Below are positions 13,353-21,153 of a DNA stretch of 22,616 nt, piece after piece (the first letter of the stretch is position 1; each line of letters begins with the position of its first letter). Source of the DNA: JBDTSW01 sp051004675 (lineage in GTDB: Bacteria > Actinomycetota > Thermoleophilia > Solirubrobacterales > 70-9); NCBI GenBank assembly GCA_051004675.1, contig JBPCKC010000098.1:1-22616 (forward strand). Direction: 5' to 3'. Position numbers and translations under genes: made by a program. Under the pieces are notes generated by a model, which saw only the letters and a program-made list of their open reading frames with translations, made no database searches and was not told the origin of the DNA.

Positions 13353-14723
13353 TCACCCCTCCGTCGCGTAGAAGACGTTCTTGACCTCGGTGTAGTAATC
13401 GAGCGCGTGGGGGCCCAGCTCGCGTCCCACGCCCGACTGCTTGAAGCCGCCGAACGGTGTGGACACCCGGACCGAGAGGTTGGAGTTGATCGAGACCACG
13501 CCGGTCTCGATCGCCCGCGCCGTACGCAGTGCCTTGGCGCCGTCGCGAGTCCAGACCGACCCCGAGAGCCCGTACGGGGTGTCGTTGGCGATCGCGACCG
13601 CCTCCGCCTCACCCTCGAAGGGGATCACCGACGCGATCGGCCCGAAGATCTCCTCCCGCGCCTGCCGGTCGTCGTTGGCGACCGGGCAGAGCACCGTCGG
13701 GGCGAACCAGAACCCGGGCCCGTTGGGAGCCGAGCCGGTGAACGCGACGGGCGGGTCGTCCTCCAGGAACGAGGCGACGGTGTCGCGGTGGCTCGCGGAG
13801 ATCAGCGGGCCCATCTGCGTCGCGTCGTCGAGCGGGTCGCCGACCTTGAGCGCCTTCACCGCGCCCTCCATGTGGCCCATGAACTCGTCGAGGGCCGAGC
13901 GCTCCACGAGGATCCGCGAGCGCGCGCAGCAGTCCTGCCCGGCGTTGCCGAAGACGGCGCCCGGGGCCGATGAGGCCGCCGCCTCGAGGTCGGCGTCGGC
14001 GTAGACGACGTTGGCTGACTTGCCGCCCAGCTCCAGCGTCACCCGTTTGATCGTCGCAGCGGCAGCCTCGGCGATGCCGCGGCCGACCTCGGTCGAGCCG
14101 GTGAAGGCGACCTTGGCGACGTCCGGATGCTCGACGAGCCGCTGGCCCGCGACCGAGCCCTTGCCGGCGACGACGTTCAGCACGCCCGCGGGCAGGCCGG
14201 CCTCGAGCGCCACCCGCTCCAGCTCGAGCGCCGTCAGCGGCGTCAGCTCGGCCGGCTTCAGCACCACGGTGTTGCCGGCCGCCAGGGCCGGCGCAACCTT
14301 CCAGGAGGAGATCACCAGGGGGAAGTTCCAGGGCACGATCATCCCGATGACCCCGAGCGGCTCGCGGAACGTCATATCCACCCCGCCCGTGACCGGGATC
14401 GTGTCTCCCAGCAGGCGCTGCGGCGCGGCGGCGTAGTAGCGGAAGCACTCGACCACCATCCCGATCTCGCCGCGGGCGTCGGAGATCGGCTTGCCGGCGT
14501 TGCGCGCCTCGAGGGTGGCCAGGTCCTCCTGGCGCTCCGCCAACCCGTCGGCGAGCGCGTGAAGCATGGCCGTGCGGTCCTCGGGCGTCACCCGCCGCCA
14601 TCCCTCGAACGCCTCCCTGGCCCGGGCCACGGCCGCGTCGACCTCATCGGCGCCGGCGCGGTCGATCGCTGCCATCTCCTCGGCGGTGGCGGGCTCGATG
14701 ACGCTGATCGTCCCAGCGCTCAT
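13353..14723 (-). CDS. NAD(P)-dependent aldehyde dehydrogenase
   Basis: A 456-residue aldehyde dehydrogenase that turns an aldehyde into a carboxylic acid. The catalytic cysteine is C265 in GQDCCARSR, the general base E231 in LELGGKSAN, the substrate-site motif PWNFPLVISSWK near residue 130, and the C-terminal FGGFKQSGVGRELG. It is about 30 residues shorter at the N-terminus than most family members but keeps all core motifs. Its ATG overlaps the stop of the hydrolase gene by four bases (ATGA). In the operon it would act on a gamma-glutamyl-amino-aldehyde, as PuuC does in E. coli; the equivalent gene in the matching mycobacterial cluster is Rv2858c (aldC). The class is certain and the substrate inferred from context. 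Confidence 0.95.
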   Translation of the reverse strand: MSAGTISVIEPATAEEMAAIDRAGADEVDAAVARAREAFEGWRRVTPEDRTAMLHALADGLAERQEDLATLEARNAGKPISDARGEIGMVVECFRYYAAAPQRLLGDTIPVTGGVDMTFREPLGVIGMIVPWNFPLVISSWKVAPALAAGNTVVLKPAELTPLTALELERVALEAGLPAGVLNVVAGKGSVAGQRLVEHPDVAKVAFTGSTEVGRGIAEAAAATIKRVTLELGGKSANVVYADADLEAAASSAPGAVFGNAGQDCCARSRILVERSALDEFMGHMEGAVKALKVGDPLDDATQMGPLISASHRDTVASFLEDDPPVAFTGSAPNGPGFWFAPTVLCPVANDDRQAREEIFGPIASVIPFEGEAEAVAIANDTPYGLSGSVWTRDGAKALRTARAIETGVVSINSNLSVRVSTPFGGFKQSGVGRELGPHALDYYTEVKNVFYATEG

Positions 14724-15436
14724 CCCGCCGCCACCCCCGCGCGCGTAGCGGCGACGAAGGAGTGCAGCAGCGGGCTGTCCCGCTCCTCCTCGGCGTGCCA
14801 GATGACCCCCAGCGCGAAGGTCTTGCCAGGGATCTCGACCGCCTCCAGGACCCCGTCGGGGGCCCGGCCGGAGACCACCAGCCCCTCCCCCAGCCGGCCG
14901 AGGCCCTGGTGGTGGTGCGATCGGACCGAGATCCGCTCCGCGCCCGCCGCGCGCGCCGCCAGCGAGCCGGGCTCGAGCAGCACGTCGTGGTCGGTGAAGG
15001 TCCCCGGGGTGTGCAGGTGCGTGTCGGTGGTGTCCAGGTGCTGGACCAGGTCGCCCCCCAAGGCGACGTTCAGGACCTCCATCCCGCGGCAGACGCCCAG
15101 GAGCGGCAGGTCCCGCTCGAGCGCCGCGCGGGCCAGCGCCATCTCGAAGGCGTCGCGCTCAGGTCGGACGTTCGCGGTGTGCTCGCCGGCGCCGGCGCCG
15201 TAGGAGGCGGGGTCCACGTCGCCGCCCCCCGCGAGGATCAGCGCGTCCAGCAGGCCGATCACCTCCTCCGGCGAGGAGGTCATCTCCTCTGTCGCCGGCA
15301 GCAGGATCGGCTGTGCCCCCGCCGCCGCGACCTCGCGCGAGTACGTGCGCTGGGAGAGGTTGACCTCGACGTCCCAGGACCCCCAGCGCGCCTGCTCGAT
15401 CGCGGCGCAGATGCCGACGACCGGGCGCCGGCTCAC
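14720..15436 (-). CDS. PuuD-like gamma-glutamyl hydrolase (peptidase C26 / class I amidotransferase fold)
   Basis: A 238-residue enzyme of the PuuD group, which splits gamma-glutamyl-GABA and similar amides to free glutamate. The nucleophile is C116 in GVCRGMEVLNV and the partners are H214 and E216 in GVIWHAEEE; the usual proline of the WHPE motif is alanine here. The opening RPVVGICAAIE and LILAGGGDVDPASYG are characteristic. It overlaps both neighbours by four bases (GTGA at its own start with the ligase stop, ATGA at its end with the aldehyde dehydrogenase start), so the three proteins are translated as a unit. The matching mycobacterial gene is Rv2859c. It is a different subfamily from the amidotransferase at 10401-11129. 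Confidence 0.92.
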   Translation of the reverse strand: MSRRPVVGICAAIEQARWGSWDVEVNLSQRTYSREVAAAGAQPILLPATEEMTSSPEEVIGLLDALILAGGGDVDPASYGAGAGEHTANVRPERDAFEMALARAALERDLPLLGVCRGMEVLNVALGGDLVQHLDTTDTHLHTPGTFTDHDVLLEPGSLAARAAGAERISVRSHHHQGLGRLGEGLVVSGRAPDGVLEAVEIPGKTFALGVIWHAEEERDSPLLHSFVAATRAGVAAG

Positions 15437-16761
15437 AGCCGTTCGAACCCGCGGAAGCGCTCCCAGTCGGTGACCGCCGCCTCGAACGCGTCGAGCTCGA
15501 CCCGGGCGCGGTTGAGGTAGTGGTCGATGACCTCCTGCCCGAAGGCCTCCCGCGCCACCTCGCTGGAGGCGAAGAGGTCGCGCGCCGCGTACATGGTGTG
15601 CGGCACCGTCGGCTTGTCGGACTCGTAAGCGTTGCCCTCGAGGGCCGGCTCGAGCTCCAGCTCGTTGTCGATGCCGTGCAGGCCCGCGGCGATCATCGCG
15701 GCCAGCGCCAGGTAGGGATTGACGTCGGCGCCGGGCAGGCGGTTCTCGAGGCGCCGGGCGGGCCCCTCCCCCACAACCCGCAGCGAGCAGGTGCGGTTGT
15801 CCTTGCCCCAGGCGACCGCGGTCGGCGCGAACGAGCCCTTGACGAAGCGCTTGTAGGAGTTGATCTGCGGCGCGAACATGAGGGTCATCTCTTCCATGCA
15901 GGCGAGCTGGCCGGCGAGAAAGTGCCCGAAGAGCTCGTCGTCGGTGCCGAAGACGTTTTCACCGTCGGAGTCGGATAGCGAGCAGTGGATGTGGCACGAG
16001 TTGCCCTCCAGCTCGTTGTACTTGGCCATGAAGGTGATCGAACAACCCTCCTGAGCGGCGATCTCCTTCGCTCCGTTCTTGTAGATGACGTGGTCGTCGC
16101 AGGCGGCCAGCGCCTCGTCATAGCGGAAGTTGATCTCGTGCTGGCCGAAGTTGCACTCGCCCTTCGAGTTCTCGACCCGCATCTCCGCCCCCATCATCGA
16201 GTTGCGGATGCGCCGGATCAGCGGTTCGACCCGGGCGGTACCGAGCAACGAGTAGTCGACGTTGTAGAGGTTGGCCGGCTCGAGGTCGCGGTAGCCCTTG
16301 CGCCAAGCCTCCTCGTAGGTGTCGTTGACGACGATGAACTCGAGCTCGGTGCCGGCGAACGCCCTCCAGCCGCGCTCGGAGAGGCGGGCGAGCTGGCGCC
16401 GGAGGATCTGCCGAGGAGAGGCGAGCACGTCGGAGCCGTCGTGCCAGCGGATGTCCGCCATCAGCAGAACGGTCCCCTCGTGCCACGGGACGGGTCGCAA
16501 GGTGTCCAGGTCGGGCACCATCGCGAAGTCGCCGTAGCCGCGCGACCACGACGACATCTCATACCCCTCCACCGTCTCCATGTCGACATCGACGGCGAGC
16601 AGGTAGTTGCAGCCTTCGGCGCCGTGCTCGGCGACCTCGTCGAGGAAGTGGGCGGCGGTCAGGCGCTTGCCCTGGAGGCGTCCCTCCATGTCGGCGATGA
16701 CGAGAAGCACGGTGTCGACCGTGCCGTCGTCGACCGCCTTCTGCAGGTCATCGAGCGTCAT
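15433..16761 (-). CDS. Glutamine-synthetase-like gamma-glutamyl-amine ligase (GlnA4/PuuA type)
   Basis: A 442-residue GS-fold ligase, expected to join glutamate to an amine with ATP. GS landmarks are present: TELEFIVV (metal glutamates, about 142), ITFMAKYNELEGNSCHIHCSL (active-site His), APQINSYKRF, WGKDNRTCSLRV and RRLENRLPGADVNPYLALA. True ammonia-fixing GS has conserved features in the amine pocket that differ here, and the surrounding hydrolase and aldehyde dehydrogenase genes show the product is meant to be broken down, so nitrogen assimilation is unlikely. E. coli PuuA uses putrescine, Streptomyces GlnA3 polyamines and GlnA4 ethanolamine; gene order matches the Rv2860c (glnA4) cluster. 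The amine is undecided. It starts 15 bases after the permease stop. Confidence 0.93.
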   Translation of the reverse strand: MTLDDLQKAVDDGTVDTVLLVIADMEGRLQGKRLTAAHFLDEVAEHGAEGCNYLLAVDVDMETVEGYEMSSWSRGYGDFAMVPDLDTLRPVPWHEGTVLLMADIRWHDGSDVLASPRQILRRQLARLSERGWRAFAGTELEFIVVNDTYEEAWRKGYRDLEPANLYNVDYSLLGTARVEPLIRRIRNSMMGAEMRVENSKGECNFGQHEINFRYDEALAACDDHVIYKNGAKEIAAQEGCSITFMAKYNELEGNSCHIHCSLSDSDGENVFGTDDELFGHFLAGQLACMEEMTLMFAPQINSYKRFVKGSFAPTAVAWGKDNRTCSLRVVGEGPARRLENRLPGADVNPYLALAAMIAAGLHGIDNELELEPALEGNAYESDKPTVPHTMYAARDLFASSEVAREAFGQEVIDHYLNRARVELDAFEAAVTDWERFRGFERL

Positions 16762-16776
16762 CCTGTTGCTGGTCGT

Positions 16777-18366
16777 TTACCCGCCGCGGGTGACCTCATC
16801 GTCCTCGAGGGTCCGGACCGGCCCTTGGTACTTGTTCTTGGCGGAGATCAGATACCAGCCGCCGAAGATCAGCGGCACCAGGATCGCCAGCGGGGTGTAG
16901 TTGACGACGCTCACGTCGAAGTCCTCGTGCCAAGGCAAGCCGGTCGGCGTGTAGGGCAGGTCAAGCGCGAACACGACCAGGATCACGAAGACGATCGCGA
17001 GCGTGTTGACGATCTTGTAACGGCCACCCAGGTTCCACGGGCCGGGTTCGAAGGCGTCCCCCTTGCGCAGCCTCAGGTACACCGGAATGATGTAGGCCAG
17101 GTACAGGCCGACGGTGCAGATCCCGGTGATCGCGAAGAACGCGAACGGGATGTCGTTCTTGCCGAAGAGCGCCGGAATCGCGATCACGAGCGAGAAGAAC
17201 GAGACCGCGATCACGGCGTTGAACGGGACCCGATCGCGGTTGACCTTGCTGAAGATCGCCCAGCCCGGCATCCCGCGGTCGCGCGAGAATGCGTACCAGG
17301 TGCGGGAGGCGCTGGTGAGGCCCGCCGCCCCGCAGAAAAGCTGGCCGACGGTGGCGATCAGAATCACGAGCTTCGCCGCCCACGAGTCGAGGGCGCTGGT
17401 GAAGATCGAGCCCGAGAAGCCGGCGGCGTCGTTGATGGCCTTGACGTCGGTGGCCGCGAACAGGAAGGCGAGCAGCACGAACCATCCGATCAGGGCCGAG
17501 AAGAAGACCGAGCGCCAGACGCCCTGGGCAGCGGTGATCGCCGCTCCCCTCGTCTCCTCGGCCGTGTGCGCGGAGGCGTCGTAGCCCGTCTGGGTGTACA
17601 TCGTCAACAGGAACCCGATCGGCAGTACCAAGAGCCAGAAGCCGAGGCTCGTCGTCGAGCCGTCGTGCAGTCCGGAGTTGTTGATGCGCTCGCCGAAGAC
17701 GAAGCTGGCGCTCTGATGGTCGTCGGGGACGAACACGAGCAGCCCGATGATCACCGCGACGCCGAGGAGGTGCCAGCCGACCGAGATGTTGTTGGTGAGC
17801 GAGAGGGCTCGTTCGCCGAAGATGTTGAGAAGGGTGTAGAGGACGAGGATCAAGAAGAAGAGCAGCCAGGTCTCGGAGAGGACGTGCTTGCCGTCGGCGA
17901 AGTTGACGCCAAGGACGTCGACCGCGTAGAGCCCGAGCAGGGTGTAGAGGAAGAAGGCGGCGCCGTAGGCCACCGAGGCGACGATCCCGACCAGGCCGAC
18001 GATGTTGAACCAACCCGTCATCCAGCTCCAGCCCTTGCCACCGAGGTCGTGGGCCCACCAGTAAGGGCCGCCGGCGGTGGGGTACTTCGAGGTCAGCTCC
18101 GCCATCGAGAAGGCGACCATGAGCACGAAGGCGCAGAGGATCGGCCACCCGATCGAGACCGCAATCGGGCCTCCGTTCTGCCAGGCGAAGGCGAACGTGG
18201 TGAAGGTCCCCGCGAGGACCGAGATGATCGTGAATGAGATAGCGAAGTTGGTGAACCCCGACAGGCCGCGCGAGAGGTCCTGCTTGTAGCCCATCTCGTG
18301 CAGGCGCTGCTCATCCTCGGTGCTCGACGCTGCCGGCGGCTGAGCCTGGTTCCCTGGGTCGGCCAT
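16777..18366 (-). CDS. APC-superfamily amino acid/amine permease
   Basis: A 529-residue inner-membrane transporter with about twelve hydrophobic helices by eye. The start region EMGYKQDLSRGLSGFTNFAISF and the motifs AELTSKYPTAGGPYWWA and YDASAHTAEETRGA mark the amino acid/choline transporter branch (GABA- and choline-permease relatives) of the APC superfamily. As first gene of the operon it should bring in the amine that the ligase then traps as a gamma-glutamyl derivative. The ATG at 18366 has a strong Shine-Dalgarno sequence (GGGAGGAG, eight bases upstream), and a near-consensus promoter lies about 80 bases upstream with a GC hairpin in the leader. Substrate is inferred from its neighbours only. 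Confidence 0.94.
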   Translation of the reverse strand: MADPGNQAQPPAASSTEDEQRLHEMGYKQDLSRGLSGFTNFAISFTIISVLAGTFTTFAFAWQNGGPIAVSIGWPILCAFVLMVAFSMAELTSKYPTAGGPYWWAHDLGGKGWSWMTGWFNIVGLVGIVASVAYGAAFFLYTLLGLYAVDVLGVNFADGKHVLSETWLLFFLILVLYTLLNIFGERALSLTNNISVGWHLLGVAVIIGLLVFVPDDHQSASFVFGERINNSGLHDGSTTSLGFWLLVLPIGFLLTMYTQTGYDASAHTAEETRGAAITAAQGVWRSVFFSALIGWFVLLAFLFAATDVKAINDAAGFSGSIFTSALDSWAAKLVILIATVGQLFCGAAGLTSASRTWYAFSRDRGMPGWAIFSKVNRDRVPFNAVIAVSFFSLVIAIPALFGKNDIPFAFFAITGICTVGLYLAYIIPVYLRLRKGDAFEPGPWNLGGRYKIVNTLAIVFVILVVFALDLPYTPTGLPWHEDFDVSVVNYTPLAILVPLIFGGWYLISAKNKYQGPVRTLEDDEVTRGG

Positions 18367-18388
18367 CTCGTGCTCCTCCCTCTCACCC

Positions 18389-18411
18389 GCGTCCCCCGAA
18401 GGAGGGGGCGC
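18389..18411 (-). promoter_or_regulatory. GC hairpin in the 5' leader of the amine operon
   Basis: CCCCC (18393-18397) and GGGGG (18404-18408) pair around a six-base loop, and GCG/CGC extend the stem to eight pairs around one bulged base. It lies between the predicted transcript start and the Shine-Dalgarno sequence of the permease gene, where it could affect stability or translation. No known riboswitch is recognised. Confidence 0.35.
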
Positions 18412-18445
18412 AAAGCTGTGATAGTGAAACCTAATGGACGGCGCG

Positions 18446-18475
18446 AGACTATTGAGCTTGACGGATGCTTGTCAA
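18446..18475 (-). promoter_or_regulatory. Near-consensus promoter of the amine operon
   Basis: On the minus strand a perfect TTGACA -35 box (18470-18475) is followed after 18 bases by a TAGTCT -10 box (18446-18451). Transcription would start near 18439, giving a leader of about 73 bases. A short inverted repeat, TTGAC-N8-GTCAA (18458-18475), overlaps the -35 box and spacer and could be an operator; its half-sites are only five bases, so this is tentative. Confidence 0.6.
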
Positions 18476-18524
18476 CCGCTGCCTTGTGACGATTTGGCGC
18501 AACCTCGCCGAGGGCGTTGGACAG

Positions 18525-19676
18525 GTGGACGCTGAGGTCGCCGTAGTCGGCGCCGGCGTGGTCGGCTCGGCGGTCGCTCTCGCCCTCGCCACGCGCGGTG
18601 TTTCGGTGGCTTTGGTCGAGGCGGAGTCGGAGCCCGGGCTCGCCGCCAGCGGCACGAACTCCGGCATTCTCCACACCGGCTTCGACTCGAAGCCCGGTGA
18701 GCTCGAGACCGCGTTGATCCTCCGGGCTGGCGCGATCCGCGATCCCGTGCTCGACGCGCTCGGCGTGCCCGTGAAGCGCTGCGGCGGGCTGCTGCGCCCA
18801 CTCGACGGCGCCGGGGGCGACGCCGTCCGGGCGATCGCCGCCAACGCCGCCCGGAACGGGGTCGCGGTCGCCCCTCGCGACGACGGCGCGCTTGAGGTGC
18901 CCGGCGAGGCCGTGACCGACCCGGTGGCATTCACCCTGGCGATCGCGGGTGCCGCTCAGGCCCACGGGGCGAAGCTCCAGACCGGCGTCCGGGTCGAAGA
19001 GATCAGGCGTGACGGCGAGGTCCTTGCCCTCGCCGGCTCGGGATCCGGCGCGGTCAGGGCCGGGTTCGTGGTCAACTGCGCCGGGCTCGGCGCCGGGGAG
19101 GTCGCGAGCCTGATCGGGGACGAGAGCTTCGAGGTCTATCCGCGCAAGGGGGAGTTCCTCGTCTTCGACCCCCCGGACGGAAAAAAGCTCGATCGCATCC
19201 TGCTCCCGGTTCCCGAAAGGGGCACAAAGGGGGTGCTCGTCTTTCCGACGATCGACGACAAGATCGTCGCGGGACCGACGGCGCACGACCAGGAGGACCC
19301 GTCCGACTGGTCGGTGCGCGGCGAGGCTCGCGAGCTGATCATGCCCAGGGCGGTTGCGATGTTTCCCCCGCTCGAGGGCGCCGAGCCCATCGCCGCTTAC
19401 GCCGGGCTTCGCCCCGCCGGGCGAGGCGTCAATTATCTGATCGAGGTCTCCGCGGCCTGCGGGCGCTTCGTGAACGTGGCCGCCATCCGCTCCACGGGTC
19501 TCACCGCCTCGCTGGCGATCGCGGAGCGGGTTTGTGAGCTGCTCGCCGGCGCCGGCCTGGAGCTGGGAGCCGAGGAGCCGCTTCGCCGCGGCAACACGGC
19601 CCCCGACCGGGGGGCGTGGTGGAGCCGGACGGCTCTCTACCGGGAGGCGCGGGCTCAGGCCGCGCCGGCGCGATGA
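18525..19676 (+). CDS. FAD-dependent oxidoreductase of the DAO family (GlpA/LhgO-like)
   Basis: A 383-residue flavoenzyme. The FAD-binding motif VAVVGAGVVGSAVALALATRG lies at the very start, followed by LAASGTNSGILHTGFDSKPG, the pattern of L-2-hydroxyglutarate oxidase and short glycerol-3-phosphate dehydrogenases, and VNCAGLGA and AYAGLRPAGRG further on. Substrate is not fixed by sequence; coupling to a glycerol-kinase-like gene (four-base ATGA overlap) suggests a polyol phosphate such as glycerol 3-phosphate. I prefer the GTG at 18525, which puts the FAD motif at the N-terminus and has a GAGGG stretch about ten bases upstream; an ATG at 18465 would add 20 residues that look unlike the family and has no Shine-Dalgarno sequence. 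Being divergent from an amine operon that lacks its oxidase, a PuuB-like role is a second possibility. Confidence 0.88.
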   Translation: MDAEVAVVGAGVVGSAVALALATRGVSVALVEAESEPGLAASGTNSGILHTGFDSKPGELETALILRAGAIRDPVLDALGVPVKRCGGLLRPLDGAGGDAVRAIAANAARNGVAVAPRDDGALEVPGEAVTDPVAFTLAIAGAAQAHGAKLQTGVRVEEIRRDGEVLALAGSGSGAVRAGFVVNCAGLGAGEVASLIGDESFEVYPRKGEFLVFDPPDGKKLDRILLPVPERGTKGVLVFPTIDDKIVAGPTAHDQEDPSDWSVRGEARELIMPRAVAMFPPLEGAEPIAAYAGLRPAGRGVNYLIEVSAACGRFVNVAAIRSTGLTASLAIAERVCELLAGAGLELGAEEPLRRGNTAPDRGAWWSRTALYREARAQAAPAR

Positions 19677-21124
19677 GCCTCCTGCTGGGGATCGACGAGG
19701 GCACCTCGGCCGTGAAGGCCGTCCTCTATGACTCGGAGCTGCGGACGCTGGCCGAAGCGCGTCGTGAGAAACGCCTCCACCACCCCCGCCCTGGGTGGGT
19801 GGAGCAGGATGGCGAAGAAGTGCTCACGGCTGTTGCGGAGGCCGTGGCGGAAGTGCTCCAACACTCGCCCGGGGGTGAGATCGTGGCCTGCGGTCTCGAT
19901 CATCAGGGCGAGTCGGTGCTCGCCTGGGACGCCGAGTCGGGCAAGCCCATTACCCCCATCGTCACCTGGCAGGACAAGCGCTCACAGGAGGTGCTCGACC
20001 GCCTCGAGGCCGAGGGCACCGCCGCCGAGGTCAAGGAACGGAGCGGGATGCCGCTGGATCCGTACTTCTCCGCAGGCAAGCTCACCTGGCTGCTCGAGCA
20101 CGACGAAGCGGTGCAGCGCGCCCGCGACTCCGGGACGCTGCGGCTCGGCACCGTCGACTCCTTCATCTGCGACCGCCTCGGCGCCGGCTTCGCCACCGAT
20201 CCCTCCACGGCCTCGCGCACCCAGCTCGGCTCCCCCGATTGGGATCCGAGGCTGCTCGAGATCTATGGCGTGCCCCGAGACACGCTGCCGAGGATCACCG
20301 ACACCGCGGGCGAGCTGGGGACGCTGCGGCACGAGAGCTGGCCCGTCGAGCTGCCGCTGCGCGCGCGCTGCGTCGACCAGCAGGCGGCCCTCGCGGGCGC
20401 CGGCTGCGTCGTCCCCGGGCGCGTCAAGGCCACCTACGGCACCGGGGTCTTCGTCCTCGCCCACGCCGGGGCCGAGCGCCCTCATCCCGAGGGCGGCCTG
20501 GTGCCCACGGTCGCCTGGCGGATCGACGGTCGCGTCGAATGGGCGATCGACGGCGGCGTCTTCACCGCCGGGGCCCTGCTGGAGTGGCTCTCGCGCGATC
20601 TCGGCCTGGCCGCCGACCCGGCCGCGCTCGCCGCCGCCGCAGCGGAGGTCGAGGCTTCGGGCGGGGTGCGGGTGCTGCCGGCACTGGCCGGCCTTGGAGC
20701 GCCGTGGTGGCGCTCCGATGCGCGCGCGGTCGTCTCCGGTCTCACCGCGGGTACGCGCGCCGGCCATATCGGGCGGGCGGCGCTTGAGGCGATCGCCTGG
20801 CGCGTCGCGGACATCCTCGCCGCCGTCCGCGAGTCGGCGCCGGTCGAGGTACTGCGCGTCGACGGCGGGCTCACGCGCGACGCGAGCCTGCTTCAGCTCC
20901 AGGCCGACGCCACCGGGGTGCCGGTCCAGCGCGGCGCGGTCGACGCGACCGCCGCCGGGGCCGCCGCCCTGGCAGCGGTCGGCGCCGGGCTCTGGGAGTC
21001 CACGATCGCCATCGACGAGCGCATACCCGTCGGCGAGCGTGTGGAGCCCCGCCGCAACGAGGAATGGCGGCGGAGCGAGCACCGAAGCTGGCGCGAGTTC
21101 GTAGAGCGGGCTTCGGCCCTCTAG
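19673..21124 (+). CDS. FGGY-family carbohydrate kinase, glycerol-kinase-like
   Basis: A 483-residue sugar/polyol kinase. It opens with the ATP-phosphate loop GIDEGTSAVKAV, has the glycerol-kinase-type motif TWQDKR (98-103), the catalytic base D235 in VDQQAALAGAG, the ATP motif TYGTGVF (254-260) and the FGGY signature-like RVDGGLTRDASLLQLQAD. However, where E. coli GlpK has NQRETT, with R83 holding glycerol, this protein reads HQGESV (77-82): glutamate stays but arginine is glycine. The substrate may therefore differ from glycerol. The ATG at 19673 overlaps the oxidoreductase stop, so kinase and dehydrogenase are made together, as for a GlpK/GlpD step. No facilitator or regulator gene is next to it. 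Confidence 0.92.
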   Translation: MSLLLGIDEGTSAVKAVLYDSELRTLAEARREKRLHHPRPGWVEQDGEEVLTAVAEAVAEVLQHSPGGEIVACGLDHQGESVLAWDAESGKPITPIVTWQDKRSQEVLDRLEAEGTAAEVKERSGMPLDPYFSAGKLTWLLEHDEAVQRARDSGTLRLGTVDSFICDRLGAGFATDPSTASRTQLGSPDWDPRLLEIYGVPRDTLPRITDTAGELGTLRHESWPVELPLRARCVDQQAALAGAGCVVPGRVKATYGTGVFVLAHAGAERPHPEGGLVPTVAWRIDGRVEWAIDGGVFTAGALLEWLSRDLGLAADPAALAAAAAEVEASGGVRVLPALAGLGAPWWRSDARAVVSGLTAGTRAGHIGRAALEAIAWRVADILAAVRESAPVEVLRVDGGLTRDASLLQLQADATGVPVQRGAVDATAAGAAALAAVGAGLWESTIAIDERIPVGERVEPRRNEEWRRSEHRSWREFVERASAL

Positions 21125-21143
21125 CCGTGGGCAGGTCGGCTAG
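21121..21143. terminator. Hairpin between the kinase gene and the converging hydrolase gene
   Basis: CTAGCCG (21121-21127) pairs perfectly with CGGCTAG (21137-21143) around a nine-base loop. It covers the kinase stop codon and lies 10 bases before the stop of the converging gene. There is no T run. Confidence 0.4.
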
Positions 21144-21153
21144 CGCCGGCCTC

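Noticed and set aside
10401..15436. The two class I amidotransferase-fold genes as a duplicated pair
   Set aside because: Their nucleophile elbows (GACLGSQ and GVCRGME) and flanking motifs belong to different subfamilies, so they are not recent copies.
15985..18237. Long open frame on the plus strand opposite the ligase and permease genes
   Set aside because: Same reasoning: a charged, repetitive shadow of well-supported genes on the other strand.
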